The notes below the pieces were generated by a model. That model searched no databases. It was not told the origin of the DNA and worked only from the letters and a program-made list of their open reading frames with translations. 64,000 bases of DNA from Dyadobacter subterraneus (GTDB lineage: Bacteria; Bacteroidota; Bacteroidia; Cytophagales; Spirosomataceae). This document shows positions 18,242 to 27,198 of this stretch, piece by piece (the stretch's first letter is position 1; every line of letters starts with the position of its first letter). The DNA is taken from NCBI RefSeq assembly GCF_015221875.1, contig NZ_JACYGY010000001.1:496001-560000 (forward strand). Direction: 5' to 3'. Both the position numbers and the translations under genes were made by a program.

Positions 18242-20251
18242 ATGAAGATAAAACTGACGCATATTGCGTGTTTCATAGCTTTTGTTTTATCGGGGTTTCA
18301 GTTTAGGACTGAGGCCCCGGAACAAACGGATATTTGTATTTACGGAGCAACTTCGGCTGGGGTAATTGCGGCTTATACAGCCAGGAAACTGGGTAAATCT
18401 GTAATTCTGATTGAACCTGGGAGCCATTTGGGTGGAATGACTTCCGGAGGGCTGGGTTATACGGATATAGGAAATAAATACGCCATTACGGGTTTATCCA
18501 GAGATTTCTACCGCCGGATAGGAGCGCATTACGGGAAATTTGAACAATGGATTTTTGAGCCGCATGTTGCCAAAAAGTACCTTCAACAATATCTGGATGA
18601 AGCCGGAATTAAGGTCGTATATCAGCATAGAATTACCAAAGTCAACAAATCCGGAAAAGCGATTCAATCTATAATTTTGGAAAAAAGTGATAATCCAGAT
18701 ACTAAAACAAATCAGGTTATTGCTGCTAAAATGTTTATTGATTGCAGTTATGAAGGTGATATGATGGCAAAAGCTGGCGTTTCTTACAAAGTTGGCAGAG
18801 AAGCAAATGCTGATTTTAAAGAAACTATTAATGGAGTCCAGTTACAAGATGGACATCAGTTGCCGGATGGTGTAGATCCTTATAAAATTCCTGGTAAACC
18901 TGAAAGTGGATTACTTTGGGGAATTTCTCCTGGTAATCTTGAACCTAATGGTACCGGGGATAAAAAAGTCCAGGCTTACAATTACCGTATCTGTCTTTCT
19001 TCTGATCCGAAAAATAGTATTCCAATCTCAAAACCGGAAAATTATGATCCTTCTCAGTTTGATCTATTGGTAAGATTGATGCAAAAACAACCGGGAAAAA
19101 CGAAACTGGGTGATTACTTTATCTGGAGTAAAATGCCGAATAATAAAACGGATATTAATAACCGAGGCGGTTTTTCAACCGATATGATTGGTATGGATTA
19201 TGAGTATCCGGATGCAGATTATAAAACCAGAAAAAAGATAATCGACAGTCACGAAGCTTACACAAAAAGCCTGCTCTATTTTTTCGGTCATGATGAAAGA
19301 GTTTCACCAGCAATTCGTGAAGAAATGTTAAAGTGGGGCTATCCCAAAGATGAATATACAGATTCGGGAAACTGGTCGCCGCAGTTGTACATCCGTGAAG
19401 CACGCCGCATGATTGGAAATTATGTCATGACCCAGGCAAATTGTGAAGGAAAAGAAGTTGTAAAAGATGGTGTAGGAATGGCGGCTTATACCATGGATTC
19501 GCATAATTGCCAGCGGATTGTTGTTAACGGCATGGTCAAGAATGAAGGAAATGTGGAACAAGGCGGTTTTGGTCCGTATCCGATTTCTTACAATTGTCTG
19601 GTTCCAAAAGAATCTGAATGCAGCAATTTGCTGGTTCCGGTCTGTCTTTCTGCGACGCACATTGCTTATGGATCAATTCGGATGGAGCCAGTTTTTATGG
19701 TACTCGCCCAGTCTTCGGCCGCAGCTGCTGTGATGGCCATTGATGGAAAAACGTCTGTTCAGAAAATTGATATTACAAAGTTGCAGCAGCAATTGAAAAG
19801 CAATCCGCTGGCTAATAATGCAGCTTCTGAAATATTAGTAGACAATGAAGATGCCAGTCATGTAAAAATGGAAGGTGACTGGACAGTTCAGAAAAAAGGT
19901 GGTTATGGTCCATCGTTTATACAGGCCGACGACAATGGCAAATCTGCACGTTCGGTAACTTTCACACCAGCGATCACAAAAAACGGAGAATATAACATTT
20001 ACGCCTATTTCCCCAAAATACCCAAACTGGCTCCTGAAATGGCTTTGACAGTTTCAGATGGTAAGACAAACAAAGAAATTATCGTCAAAGAATCTGATAT
20101 CATCGTGGAAGGTCAGACTTCCGGAGAATGGTTTCATGTAGGCAAATTCAATCTTCCAAAAGGGAATGCTGCAAATGTTAAAATAGCTGCAAAAGGCGCC
20201 GATGGTGCTTTGGTTGCTGATGCCGTTTTGTTCGTTCCCAATTTTAAATAA
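18242..20251 (+). CDS. Secreted FAD-dependent oxidoreductase with C-terminal golvesin-like domain
   Basis: FAD-dependent oxidoreductase of the PF12831 type. A signal peptide precedes a Rossmann start (TDICIYGATSAGVIAAYTAR), followed by GSHLGGMTSGGLGYTD and a late YGSIRMEPVFMVLAQSSAAAA block near the second FAD contact. Residues about 535-669 add a beta-rich domain (LVDNEDASHVKMEGDW, YNIYAYFPKIPK, WFHVGKFNLPKG, LVADAVLFVP) of the golvesin/xanthan-lyase-associated type, probably for substrate binding. The paralogue just downstream lacks this domain. The sequences match over most of the catalytic part. It lies 37 bp after SusD in the same direction, so it is probably co-transcribed. Substrate unknown. 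Confidence 0.85.
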   Translation: MKIKLTHIACFIAFVLSGFQFRTEAPEQTDICIYGATSAGVIAAYTARKLGKSVILIEPGSHLGGMTSGGLGYTDIGNKYAITGLSRDFYRRIGAHYGKFEQWIFEPHVAKKYLQQYLDEAGIKVVYQHRITKVNKSGKAIQSIILEKSDNPDTKTNQVIAAKMFIDCSYEGDMMAKAGVSYKVGREANADFKETINGVQLQDGHQLPDGVDPYKIPGKPESGLLWGISPGNLEPNGTGDKKVQAYNYRICLSSDPKNSIPISKPENYDPSQFDLLVRLMQKQPGKTKLGDYFIWSKMPNNKTDINNRGGFSTDMIGMDYEYPDADYKTRKKIIDSHEAYTKSLLYFFGHDERVSPAIREEMLKWGYPKDEYTDSGNWSPQLYIREARRMIGNYVMTQANCEGKEVVKDGVGMAAYTMDSHNCQRIVVNGMVKNEGNVEQGGFGPYPISYNCLVPKESECSNLLVPVCLSATHIAYGSIRMEPVFMVLAQSSAAAAVMAIDGKTSVQKIDITKLQQQLKSNPLANNAASEILVDNEDASHVKMEGDWTVQKKGGYGPSFIQADDNGKSARSVTFTPAITKNGEYNIYAYFPKIPKLAPEMALTVSDGKTNKEIIVKESDIIVEGQTSGEWFHVGKFNLPKGNAANVKIAAKGADGALVADAVLFVPNFK

Positions 20252-20274
20252 TTAAAACCTAACCCGATTAAGTA

Positions 20275-21930
20275 ATGAGACAAATTTTGAGGCTGACAAT
20301 ACTGGCCCTATTCGTATTTTCTTTTTCATCATATTCTGCGGACCCGAAAACGAAGGATTCCTACAACGCAGACGTGATCGTCTACGGTGGAACTTCCGGA
20401 GCAATAACGGCCGCAGTTCAGGTAGTAAAACAAGGAAAAACAGTCATTGTGGTTTCGCCCGACAAACATTTAGGCGGGCTTTCTTCCGGCGGACTGGGTT
20501 TTACTGATACCGGAAATAAATCTGTGATTGGTGGTTTGTCAAGAGAATTTTATCACCGTGTTTTTTTGGAATACGACAAACCGGAAGGCTGGAAATGGCA
20601 GAAAAAAGAAGATTATGGCAACAAAGGCCAGGGGACGCCAGCCATGGACGGAGTTGACAGGACGATGTGGATCTTCGAACCGCATGTTGCTGAAAAGGTT
20701 TTTGAGGATTTTGTAAGAGAAAACAATATCAAAATTTACAGAGACGAATGGCTTGACAGAGCGAAAGGTTTGACCAAAAAAGATGGTAAAATCATTTCGA
20801 TTAAAACGCTTTCAGGAAAAACTTTTACTGGTAAAATGTTTATTGATGCCACGTATGAAGGTGATCTTATGGCTGCTGCCGGTGTGAAATATCACGTAGG
20901 ACGTGAAGCAAATAGTGTTTACAATGAAGAATGGGACGGCATCCAGCCGGAAGTTTTTCAGCATGGTCATTATTTTCAAAAGAATGTAAGTCCATATAAA
21001 GTTGAAGGCGATCCGAAAAGTGGATTGTTGCCTTATGTTTCTGCTGAAAAAATTGGTGAAAAAGGAGCAGGCGATAACAAAATCCAGGCGTATTGTTTCC
21101 GCATGTGTTTGTCTGGAAATCCAGATAACCGTATTCCTTTTGCAAAACCAGCCGGATATGATGCTTCAAAATATGAGTTGCTTGCAAGAGTTTACAAAGC
21201 AGGCTGGACCGAAACTTTCAACAAATACGATCCGATTCCAAACAAAAAAACGGATACCAACAATCACGGACCTTTCAGTACTGATTTTATTGGGATGAAT
21301 TATGACTATCCTGATGCGACGTATGAAAGAAGAAAAGAGATCATCAAGGAGCACGAGCTTTACCAAAAAGGACTGATGTATTATCTTTCCAACGATCCGA
21401 AAGTTCCGGCGGATGTGCGTAAGGAAATGAGCAATTGGGGTTTGCCAAAAGATGAATTTAAGGATAACGGCGGCTGGCCTCACCAGATTTATGTGCGTGA
21501 AGCGCGCCGTATGATTGGCCAGGAAGTGATGACGGAAAATGAAACACTGGGCAAAAAAGCGGTTTCCGGATCCGTAGGTATGGGATCGTATTCACTGGAC
21601 GCTCACAACGCACAGCGGTATGTAAAAGCGGATGGTTTTGTCCAAAATGAAGGTGATATTGGCGTTCATCCCAAAAATCCTTACAGTATTTCCTACGCTT
21701 CCATTATCCCGAAAAAAGAAGATTGTCTGAATCTGCTGGTTCCGGTTTGTTTGTCAAGTTCGCATATCGCCTATGGCTCAATTCGTATGGAACCTGTTTT
21801 TATGATTCTCGGACAAAGCGCAGCAAGTGCCGCAATTCAGGCGATAGACAGAAATGTTTCCGTTCAGGAAGTTGATTATGCCAAATTGAAAGAACAGCTA
21901 TTGAAAGATAAACAGCGTCTGGAATTATAA
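20275..21930 (+). CDS. Secreted FAD-dependent oxidoreductase, paralogue of the preceding gene
   Basis: Same PF12831 family with a signal peptide (LFVFSFSSYSADP). The Rossmann start is ADVIVYGGTSGAITAAVQV, then HLGGLSSGGLGFTDTGNKS and SSSHIAYGSIRMEPVF. It shares long stretches with the upstream gene (IFEPHVA, GREAN, YVREARRMIG, DCLNLLVPVCLSSSH) and is clearly a tandem duplicate, but it stops at 551 residues, without the golvesin-like domain. It has an insert around QKKEDYGNKGQGTPAM not present in its neighbour. The 23-bp gap implies one operon. A hairpin terminator follows. Confidence 0.88.
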   Translation: MRQILRLTILALFVFSFSSYSADPKTKDSYNADVIVYGGTSGAITAAVQVVKQGKTVIVVSPDKHLGGLSSGGLGFTDTGNKSVIGGLSREFYHRVFLEYDKPEGWKWQKKEDYGNKGQGTPAMDGVDRTMWIFEPHVAEKVFEDFVRENNIKIYRDEWLDRAKGLTKKDGKIISIKTLSGKTFTGKMFIDATYEGDLMAAAGVKYHVGREANSVYNEEWDGIQPEVFQHGHYFQKNVSPYKVEGDPKSGLLPYVSAEKIGEKGAGDNKIQAYCFRMCLSGNPDNRIPFAKPAGYDASKYELLARVYKAGWTETFNKYDPIPNKKTDTNNHGPFSTDFIGMNYDYPDATYERRKEIIKEHELYQKGLMYYLSNDPKVPADVRKEMSNWGLPKDEFKDNGGWPHQIYVREARRMIGQEVMTENETLGKKAVSGSVGMGSYSLDAHNAQRYVKADGFVQNEGDIGVHPKNPYSISYASIIPKKEDCLNLLVPVCLSSSHIAYGSIRMEPVFMILGQSAASAAIQAIDRNVSVQEVDYAKLKEQLLKDKQRLEL

Positions 21931-21992
21931 GCTTATAGTGCTTATTTATCAGAATCTGATTCTAAGTTAACTTTGTATCAATTATAGTCCAT

Positions 21993-22020
21993 ATAGCCGG
22001 ATAATAGTCCGGCTATTTTA
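21993..22020 (+). terminator. Hairpin terminator after the FAD oxidoreductase pair
   Basis: Stem atagccgga (21993-22001) / tccggctat (22008-22016), 6-nt loop, followed by a short T-rich tract. It would end the sigma-controlled SusCD/oxidoreductase unit before the MFS gene. Confidence 0.6.
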
Positions 22021-22061
22021 TATAATATTGCATAAAATCCTGAAAAATTTTTACTAACAGA

Positions 22062-23303
22062 ATGAATACTCTGGTAACACCTCGTTCAAACCTCTCACAT
22101 CTTTTCAGTGCGCCGGTTATTGTTGCGGCACTTGGTTACTTTGTTGATATCTACGATTTACTTCTTTTTGGGATTGTTCGTCTGCCGAGTCTGGCATCAT
22201 TAGGGCTTTCAGAAGCCGAAATTTCATTGACCGGAGCAAGTATTTTGAACTGGCAGATGACAGGTTTGTTAATCGGCGGTATTCTTTGGGGGATTTTAGG
22301 AGATAAAAAGGGTAGGTTATCTGTACTTTTTGGCTCAATCATTACCTATTCTCTTGCCAATATTGCCTGTGGATTTGTGCAGGATCCAACCACTTATAAA
22401 TTACTTCGATTTGTCGCAGGCGTTGGTCTGGCTGGTGAGCTTGGTGCAGGAATTACACTGGTTTCAGAAATTTTGCCAAAACATTTACGTGCCATTGGTA
22501 CTTCGCTGGTGGCCGGAATTGGTTTATTGGGAGCAATTGTGGGATATTTTACGGTTGAGTTTTTTGCATGGAGAAATGCCTATTTCATCGGCGGAGGATT
22601 AGGAATTTCCTTGCTTTTACTTCGGATCGGTGTTTTTGAATCTGGAATTTTTGAAGGTGTGAAAAGTCAGAAGCATATTGCAAAAGGTAATTTTTTCGCT
22701 TTGTTTACTAATAAAGACAGATTTTTCAGATATCTGAAATGTATCGGAATCGGACTCCCAACATGGTTTGTCATTGGAATTCTGGCCACGTTCAGCAATG
22801 AATTCGGAAAAGCGCTGGGCATTACTGAACCAATAAAACCAGGACTTTCGATCATGTGGTGTTACGTTGGACTTTCGGTTGGCGATTTTTTAAGTGGTTT
22901 TTTAAGCCACTGGCTGGAATCCCGGAAGAAGGCTGTATTTTTTATGATGTCTTTTACGTTATTATGCAGCGGAATTTTTTTATATACAGGAATAAAAAAT
23001 GCTTCAACTTTATATACCGTTGCAACTTTACTGGGTTTCGGAATCGGATATTGGGCAATGTTTGTTACCATAGGAGCAGAACAATTTGGTACTAATTTAA
23101 GAGCGACAGCCGCAACAACCGTCCCGAATATGGTACGCGGTATGGTGGTCGTGATGACAACTTTGTTCGCAACCTTTAAAGGCTCTTTTTCGGTTATCGA
23201 TTCAGGAGCCCTGGTTGGGCTAATTTGTTTTGTACTAGGCTTTTATTCGATTTTAACTATTCCTGAAACACATGGACGTGATCTGGATTTTTTAGAAAAA
23301 TAA
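22062..23303 (+). CDS. MFS transporter
   Basis: Inner-membrane major facilitator of 413 residues with about 12 hydrophobic segments. The loop between TM2 and TM3 has the family motif GILWGILGDKKGR, and TM4/5 has RFVAGVGLAGELGAGITLVSE, as in the aromatic-acid/sialate-type symporter branch. The central cytoplasmic loop is short (FEGVKSQKHIAKGNF). It ends HGRDLDFLEK. It probably imports the product of the adjacent periplasmic oxidoreductases, by context only. A terminator before it and the repeat element after it suggest its own transcript. Confidence 0.88.
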   Translation: MNTLVTPRSNLSHLFSAPVIVAALGYFVDIYDLLLFGIVRLPSLASLGLSEAEISLTGASILNWQMTGLLIGGILWGILGDKKGRLSVLFGSIITYSLANIACGFVQDPTTYKLLRFVAGVGLAGELGAGITLVSEILPKHLRAIGTSLVAGIGLLGAIVGYFTVEFFAWRNAYFIGGGLGISLLLLRIGVFESGIFEGVKSQKHIAKGNFFALFTNKDRFFRYLKCIGIGLPTWFVIGILATFSNEFGKALGITEPIKPGLSIMWCYVGLSVGDFLSGFLSHWLESRKKAVFFMMSFTLLCSGIFLYTGIKNASTLYTVATLLGFGIGYWAMFVTIGAEQFGTNLRATAATTVPNMVRGMVVVMTTLFATFKGSFSVIDSGALVGLICFVLGFYSILTIPETHGRDLDFLEK

Positions 23304-23460
23304 AGGACTCAATAGACACTATCACGAATTCTTTGTAGTGCTATCGGCCATCGGCTTTCAGCTGTCAGATTAATGCAGCAACGAAAATTTAGACGATTGC
23401 CGACTGCCGAAAGCCGACAGCAAAAAAACTTACAATATAATTCGTGACAAGGACTCAATA
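23303..23460. mobile_element. MITE-like insertion flanked by a 12-bp direct repeat
   Basis: The 12-mer aaggactcaata occurs at 23303-23314 and again at 23449-23460, like a target-site duplication. The 134 bp between has terminal inverted repeats (tcacgaatt at 23322-23330 and aattcgtga at 23439-23447). It also has inner inverted arms (cggctttcagctgtc on the left; ctgccgaaagccgacag on the right) that fold into a long imperfect hairpin. There is no coding capacity. The left repeat starts on the stop codon of the MFS gene. Confidence 0.55.
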
Positions 23461-23494
23461 TTTTTAGATTTATTAATCATTGAAAAATAATAAA

Positions 23495-24016
23495 ATGGAA
23501 AGACGGGTAGCGCTAAAAGGTATGGCCGCAGCCATGGGAGCGATCGTGAGTTTGCCTGCATGGGCGTCGGGATGGAATGATTCATCGCTTGGAAAGGTGA
23601 AATTTTCCGGAGCTGGTCAGGCTGAAATTTTAAAAGGTGCGGTGGATGCAATCATTCCTGCAACGGATACACCCGGTGCCGGAGAATTGGGCGTAGCAAT
23701 ATTTGTGCAGCGTATGGTGACGGATTGTTATGATAAAAAAACGCAGGACGCCTTTGATAAAGGATTGGCTGGTCTGGATGCACAAAGCAATAAAAGTTTT
23801 GGAAAATCTTTTACGGATGCAAGCAAAACGCAGCAGCTGCAACTTTTACAGGAATTGGAAAAAAGCAGTGATTCAGAAACAAAAAGTTTCTTTGGATTAT
23901 TGAAAAATCTGACGATCCAGGGGTATATGTCATCTGAATATGTAATGACAAACCTGACACATTTCGAATTTATTCCCGGAAGATATCATGGTTGCGTTCC
24001 TGTTGTTAAAGGATAG
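23495..24016 (+). CDS. Gluconate 2-dehydrogenase subunit 3-like protein with Tat signal
   Basis: Small subunit (PF13618 type) of a membrane or periplasmic GMC-type dehydrogenase. ATG 23495 gives MERRVALKGMAAAMGAIVSL, a twin-arginine signal with RR, basic region and hydrophobic core ending in AWASG. Mature motifs are ILKGAVDAIIPATDTPGAGELG, the family hallmark, and a C-terminal SSEYVMTNLTHFEFIPGRYHGC. 173 residues is usual. It precedes the GMC oxidoreductase by 63 bp. That protein has no signal of its own, so this subunit probably carries it through Tat. Confidence 0.9.
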   Translation: MERRVALKGMAAAMGAIVSLPAWASGWNDSSLGKVKFSGAGQAEILKGAVDAIIPATDTPGAGELGVAIFVQRMVTDCYDKKTQDAFDKGLAGLDAQSNKSFGKSFTDASKTQQLQLLQELEKSSDSETKSFFGLLKNLTIQGYMSSEYVMTNLTHFEFIPGRYHGCVPVVKG

Positions 24017-24079
24017 TTGTATCCTAATAGCAGATAACTAAGAACTCAGAGATTAGAAAAAGAATCAGAAAATACCAAA

Positions 24080-25792
24080 ATGGCGAATTTTAATATTGAC
24101 AGTGAAAAAGCCCGTACCTATGACGCAATCGTTATTGGTTCAGGGATTAGTGGAGGATGGTCGGCAAAGGAGCTTACTGAAAGAGGACTTAAAACGCTTG
24201 TTCTTGAACGCGGAAGGGATGTCAAACATATCGTGGATTACCCGACTACAAACATGGAACCTTGGGAATTTGATCATAGAGAACGCCTGCCAAAAGAAGT
24301 AACGGACGCAAATCCGATTGTGAGCAGATGTTACAATTTCAAGGAATCATCGCAGCATTTTTTTGTTAAGGACAATGAACATCCTTATGTTCAGGAAAAA
24401 CCTTTTGACTGGATTCGCGGCTATCAGGTTGGAGGGAAATCTTTACTATGGGCAAGGCAAACCCAGCGTTGGAGCCAGTTTGATTTTGACGGACCAGCAA
24501 GAGATAAATTCGCAGTAGAATGGCCTATTGGCTATAACGATATAGCGCCCTGGTATAGTCATGTTGAAAAATTTGCTGGTATTACAGGAAATAAAGATGG
24601 AATTGATACACTTCCTGATGGCGAATTTTTGAGACCGCATGATTTGAATTGTGTCGAAAAATATTTTAAAGAATCAGTTGCCAAACAGTATAAAGATCGT
24701 CACATTATCATCGGCCGTGCTGCGCACATCACTGATCCTAAGCAAATTCACTTGGATCAGGGACGTGCACAATGCCAGTCGCGAACTATTTGTGAAAGAG
24801 GGTGTCCGTTTGGAGGGTATTTTAGTAGTAACGCTTCAACTATTCCGTGGGCAATGAAAACCGGAAATATGACCTTGCGTCCTCATTCCGTTGTTCATTC
24901 TGTTATTTATGACGACAAAAAACAAAAAGTAACGGGCGTTCGGGTGATTGATGCGAATACGAAAGAGATGATGGAATTTTACGCCAACATCATTTTTGTT
25001 AATGCAGCAGCGCTGAATACTAACCTGATTTTGATGAATTCAATTTCGTCACGTTTCCCTAATGGATTGGGAAATGACAGTGGTGTTTTGGGTAAATATG
25101 TGGCTTTCCACAATTACCGTGCATCGATTTCCGGTGAATATGAAGGATTTCTGGATTCCACAACGGACGGGCGTCGTCCGAACAGTGGTTATATTCCTCG
25201 TTTTAGAAATGTTTATAAACAGGAAACCGACTTTTTAAGAGGTTACGCGGCTGGTTTCGGAGCGGACAGAATGACTTATTCTGATCGCAACGATATTGGT
25301 GAATCTTTGAAGACAAGTTTGCTGAATAAAAAATATGGTAACTGGAGTGTTGGTTCACACATGATGGGTGAAACAATTCCAAAAGAAAGCAGTTATGTGG
25401 CTTTGGACAAAGATCAGAAAGATGCTTGGGGAATACCTCAGTTGAAAATCAATATCGGCTATGACGATAATGATGAAAAGATGATCAAGGATTATATTGA
25501 GCAGGTTACAGAAATGTTTACCAATGCCGGTTTCAAAAACATACGTGCAAACGACGGACATAGAAATCCAGGTAATGACATTCACGAAATGGGTGGTGTG
25601 CGTATGGGTAAAGATCCAAAAACATCAATCCTTAACAAATGGAATCAGATGCACGCAGCAAAGAACGTTTTTGTGACCGATGGTGCGTCTATGACTTCAA
25701 CGTCAACGCAGAACCCATCACTAACATATATGGCGTTCTCAGCGCGCGCTGTGGATTATGCAGTGAAACAAATGAAAGCTAAGAATTTGTAA
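24080..25792 (+). CDS. GMC-family oxidoreductase (catalytic partner of subunit 3)
   Basis: FAD-binding GMC oxidoreductase, 570 residues. The Rossmann motif is at the N-terminus (YDAIVIGSGISGGWSAKELT). A second FAD-linked block reads YQVGGKSLLWARQTQRWS. Four Cys in AQCQSRTICERGCPFGGYFS recall a cluster-like or structural motif. The C-terminal half has HEMGGVRMG and VFVTDGASMTSTSTQNPSLTY, with the catalytic-region Asn. No Sec or Tat signal is visible, consistent with co-export with the Tat-bearing subunit 3. Bacteroidota relatives include sugar C3-dehydrogenases; specificity is inference. A terminator follows. Confidence 0.9.
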   Translation: MANFNIDSEKARTYDAIVIGSGISGGWSAKELTERGLKTLVLERGRDVKHIVDYPTTNMEPWEFDHRERLPKEVTDANPIVSRCYNFKESSQHFFVKDNEHPYVQEKPFDWIRGYQVGGKSLLWARQTQRWSQFDFDGPARDKFAVEWPIGYNDIAPWYSHVEKFAGITGNKDGIDTLPDGEFLRPHDLNCVEKYFKESVAKQYKDRHIIIGRAAHITDPKQIHLDQGRAQCQSRTICERGCPFGGYFSSNASTIPWAMKTGNMTLRPHSVVHSVIYDDKKQKVTGVRVIDANTKEMMEFYANIIFVNAAALNTNLILMNSISSRFPNGLGNDSGVLGKYVAFHNYRASISGEYEGFLDSTTDGRRPNSGYIPRFRNVYKQETDFLRGYAAGFGADRMTYSDRNDIGESLKTSLLNKKYGNWSVGSHMMGETIPKESSYVALDKDQKDAWGIPQLKINIGYDDNDEKMIKDYIEQVTEMFTNAGFKNIRANDGHRNPGNDIHEMGGVRMGKDPKTSILNKWNQMHAAKNVFVTDGASMTSTSTQNPSLTYMAFSARAVDYAVKQMKAKNL

Positions 25793-25814
25793 GAGTTTAG
25801 TTTAGATATTCCGG

Positions 25815-25850
25815 AGGGAGTCAGGTCTACAAAACTTGACTCCCTTTTTT
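25815..25850 (+). terminator. Rho-independent terminator after GMC gene
   Basis: 12-bp stem (25815-25826 / 25834-25845) with one G-T pair, 7-nt loop and a T-run reaching 25850. Confidence 0.85.
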
Positions 25851-25881
25851 GTATGTTTGTAAAAATTACACACACTAAAAT

Positions 25882-26751
25882 ATGGAAATGCTACCCATAG
25901 GGCGATTTATCGACCCTTTTACTGACTTTGGCTTCAAACGCTTATTTGGTTCCGAGCCCAATAAAGATTTACTGATAGATTTTCTAAACCAGATTATGGG
26001 GGAAGAAAAGCAAATTGTAGATTTGACTTATAATCAAACGGAACACTTTGGTCACTCCGACGAAAATAGAAAAGTGATTTTTGATCTGCTTTGCACTGGT
26101 TCAAATGGAGAACAATTTATTATTGAAATGCAGCGTATTCGCCAGGAATATTTTAAAGACCGCTCGCTGTATTATACCTCTTCTCTGATAACGCAACAAG
26201 CACCCAAAGGAGGACCAAAGTGGAATTACCATTTGAAACCGGTTTATCTGATTGGCCTTATGGATTTCAGTTTTGACGAAACCCATAGTGAACAATATCT
26301 GCACAGAGTTCAATTAATGAAATCAGATACTTTTGAAATTTTCTATGATAAGCTTGGTTTCGTTTTTATCGAAATTCCTAAATTTTTGAAAAAGGGAAAC
26401 GAACTACATTCTGAACTGGATAACTGGCTGTTTTTGTTGAAGAATATGAGCAGGTTAGATAAAATTCCTGTATTTTTACGTAAACCAGTTTTTAGCAAAT
26501 TGTTTAACATTGCAGAAGTCAGCAATCTAACGGGAAAAGAAAAAATGGCCTACGACGAAAGTTTGAAAATTAAATGGGATAACTATAATGGCATGGATTA
26601 TGCTGTTAAACAGGAAAGAGCGGCAGCTTTGAGGGAAGGTAAAGAAGAAAGTCAAAAACAAATCGCGTTGGCCATGAAGAAAAAAGGAATGGAAATTTCC
26701 TTAATCCAGGAGTTAACAGGTTTGTCAAAAAATGAAATAGAAAAATTATAG
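25882..26751 (+). CDS. Rpn-family PD-(D/E)XK nuclease/transposase-like protein
   Basis: 289-residue member of the PD-(D/E)XK transposase-like group (PF12784, Rpn/RpnC-like). The start MLPIGRFIDPFTDFGFKRLFG is the family N-terminus. Catalytic-type residues are the Asp in VIFDLLCTGSNG and the Glu/Gln in EQFIIEMQRIRQ. The C-terminal 60 residues are Lys/Glu-rich and helical (EGKEESQKQIALAMKKKGME), with an HTH-like tail (ISLIQELTGLSKNEIEKL). It is complete. It stands alone between two terminators without inverted repeats, so I see no sign of an active element. The family is linked to recombination-promoting or defence roles. Confidence 0.88.
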   Translation: MEMLPIGRFIDPFTDFGFKRLFGSEPNKDLLIDFLNQIMGEEKQIVDLTYNQTEHFGHSDENRKVIFDLLCTGSNGEQFIIEMQRIRQEYFKDRSLYYTSSLITQQAPKGGPKWNYHLKPVYLIGLMDFSFDETHSEQYLHRVQLMKSDTFEIFYDKLGFVFIEIPKFLKKGNELHSELDNWLFLLKNMSRLDKIPVFLRKPVFSKLFNIAEVSNLTGKEKMAYDESLKIKWDNYNGMDYAVKQERAAALREGKEESQKQIALAMKKKGMEISLIQELTGLSKNEIEKL

Positions 26752-26780
26752 AAACTCGTTGATGTAGATATTCAAAACGC

Positions 26781-26812
26781 AAAAGCTGAGTCTCCCAAAA
26801 TCAGCTTTTTTT
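26781..26812. terminator. Bidirectional hairpin terminator
   Basis: 9-bp stem aaaagctga (26781-26789) / tcagctttt (26801-26809) with T-run on the plus strand. It lies between the Rpn gene and the convergent small membrane ORF. Confidence 0.75.
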
Positions 26813-26821
26813 CTGAATTCT

Positions 26822-27010
26822 TTAAAGGTCACTCATCATATTCTCATTTTTAATCAGAATCAATAGGACAACAATATTGGTGAAAACCCCTGTGAGTGTC
26901 AGGACAGCCCCTAAATTCTTTGTTGTTGTTGAATCCACGATAAGATTTATACCTGCCAACGCTAGCAGTGTTCCTGCTATTAATATACCGATTTTACTTT
27001 TGAATTTCAT
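26822..27010 (-). CDS. Small two-TM membrane protein, hypothetical
   Basis: 62 residues: a Lys-rich start (MKFKSKIG), TM1 (ILIAGTLLALAGINLIV), a polar turn (DSTTTKNLG), TM2 (AVLTLTGVFTNIVVLLILI), and an acidic tail (KNENMMSDL). The topology and composition look like a real small membrane protein. A terminator just beyond its stop supports a transcription unit. No family is recognised. Confidence 0.55.
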   Translation of the reverse strand: MKFKSKIGILIAGTLLALAGINLIVDSTTTKNLGAVLTLTGVFTNIVVLLILIKNENMMSDL

Positions 27011-27198
27011 CTAAAATCTTGATTTGGGTTTAGCTATTAGACTTTTTAAAACAAAAAAGTCACAGTCAAATTCCCGATTTTCCCAATTCGAAATTGGAAC
27101 TTCTCTTTTTAATATAAATTTTTCCAATTATTTTCTTATCATACTAAGGGAATTTTAGTGCAAAAAAGTCTTCTAATTATTACAAAACAAAAGACTCT

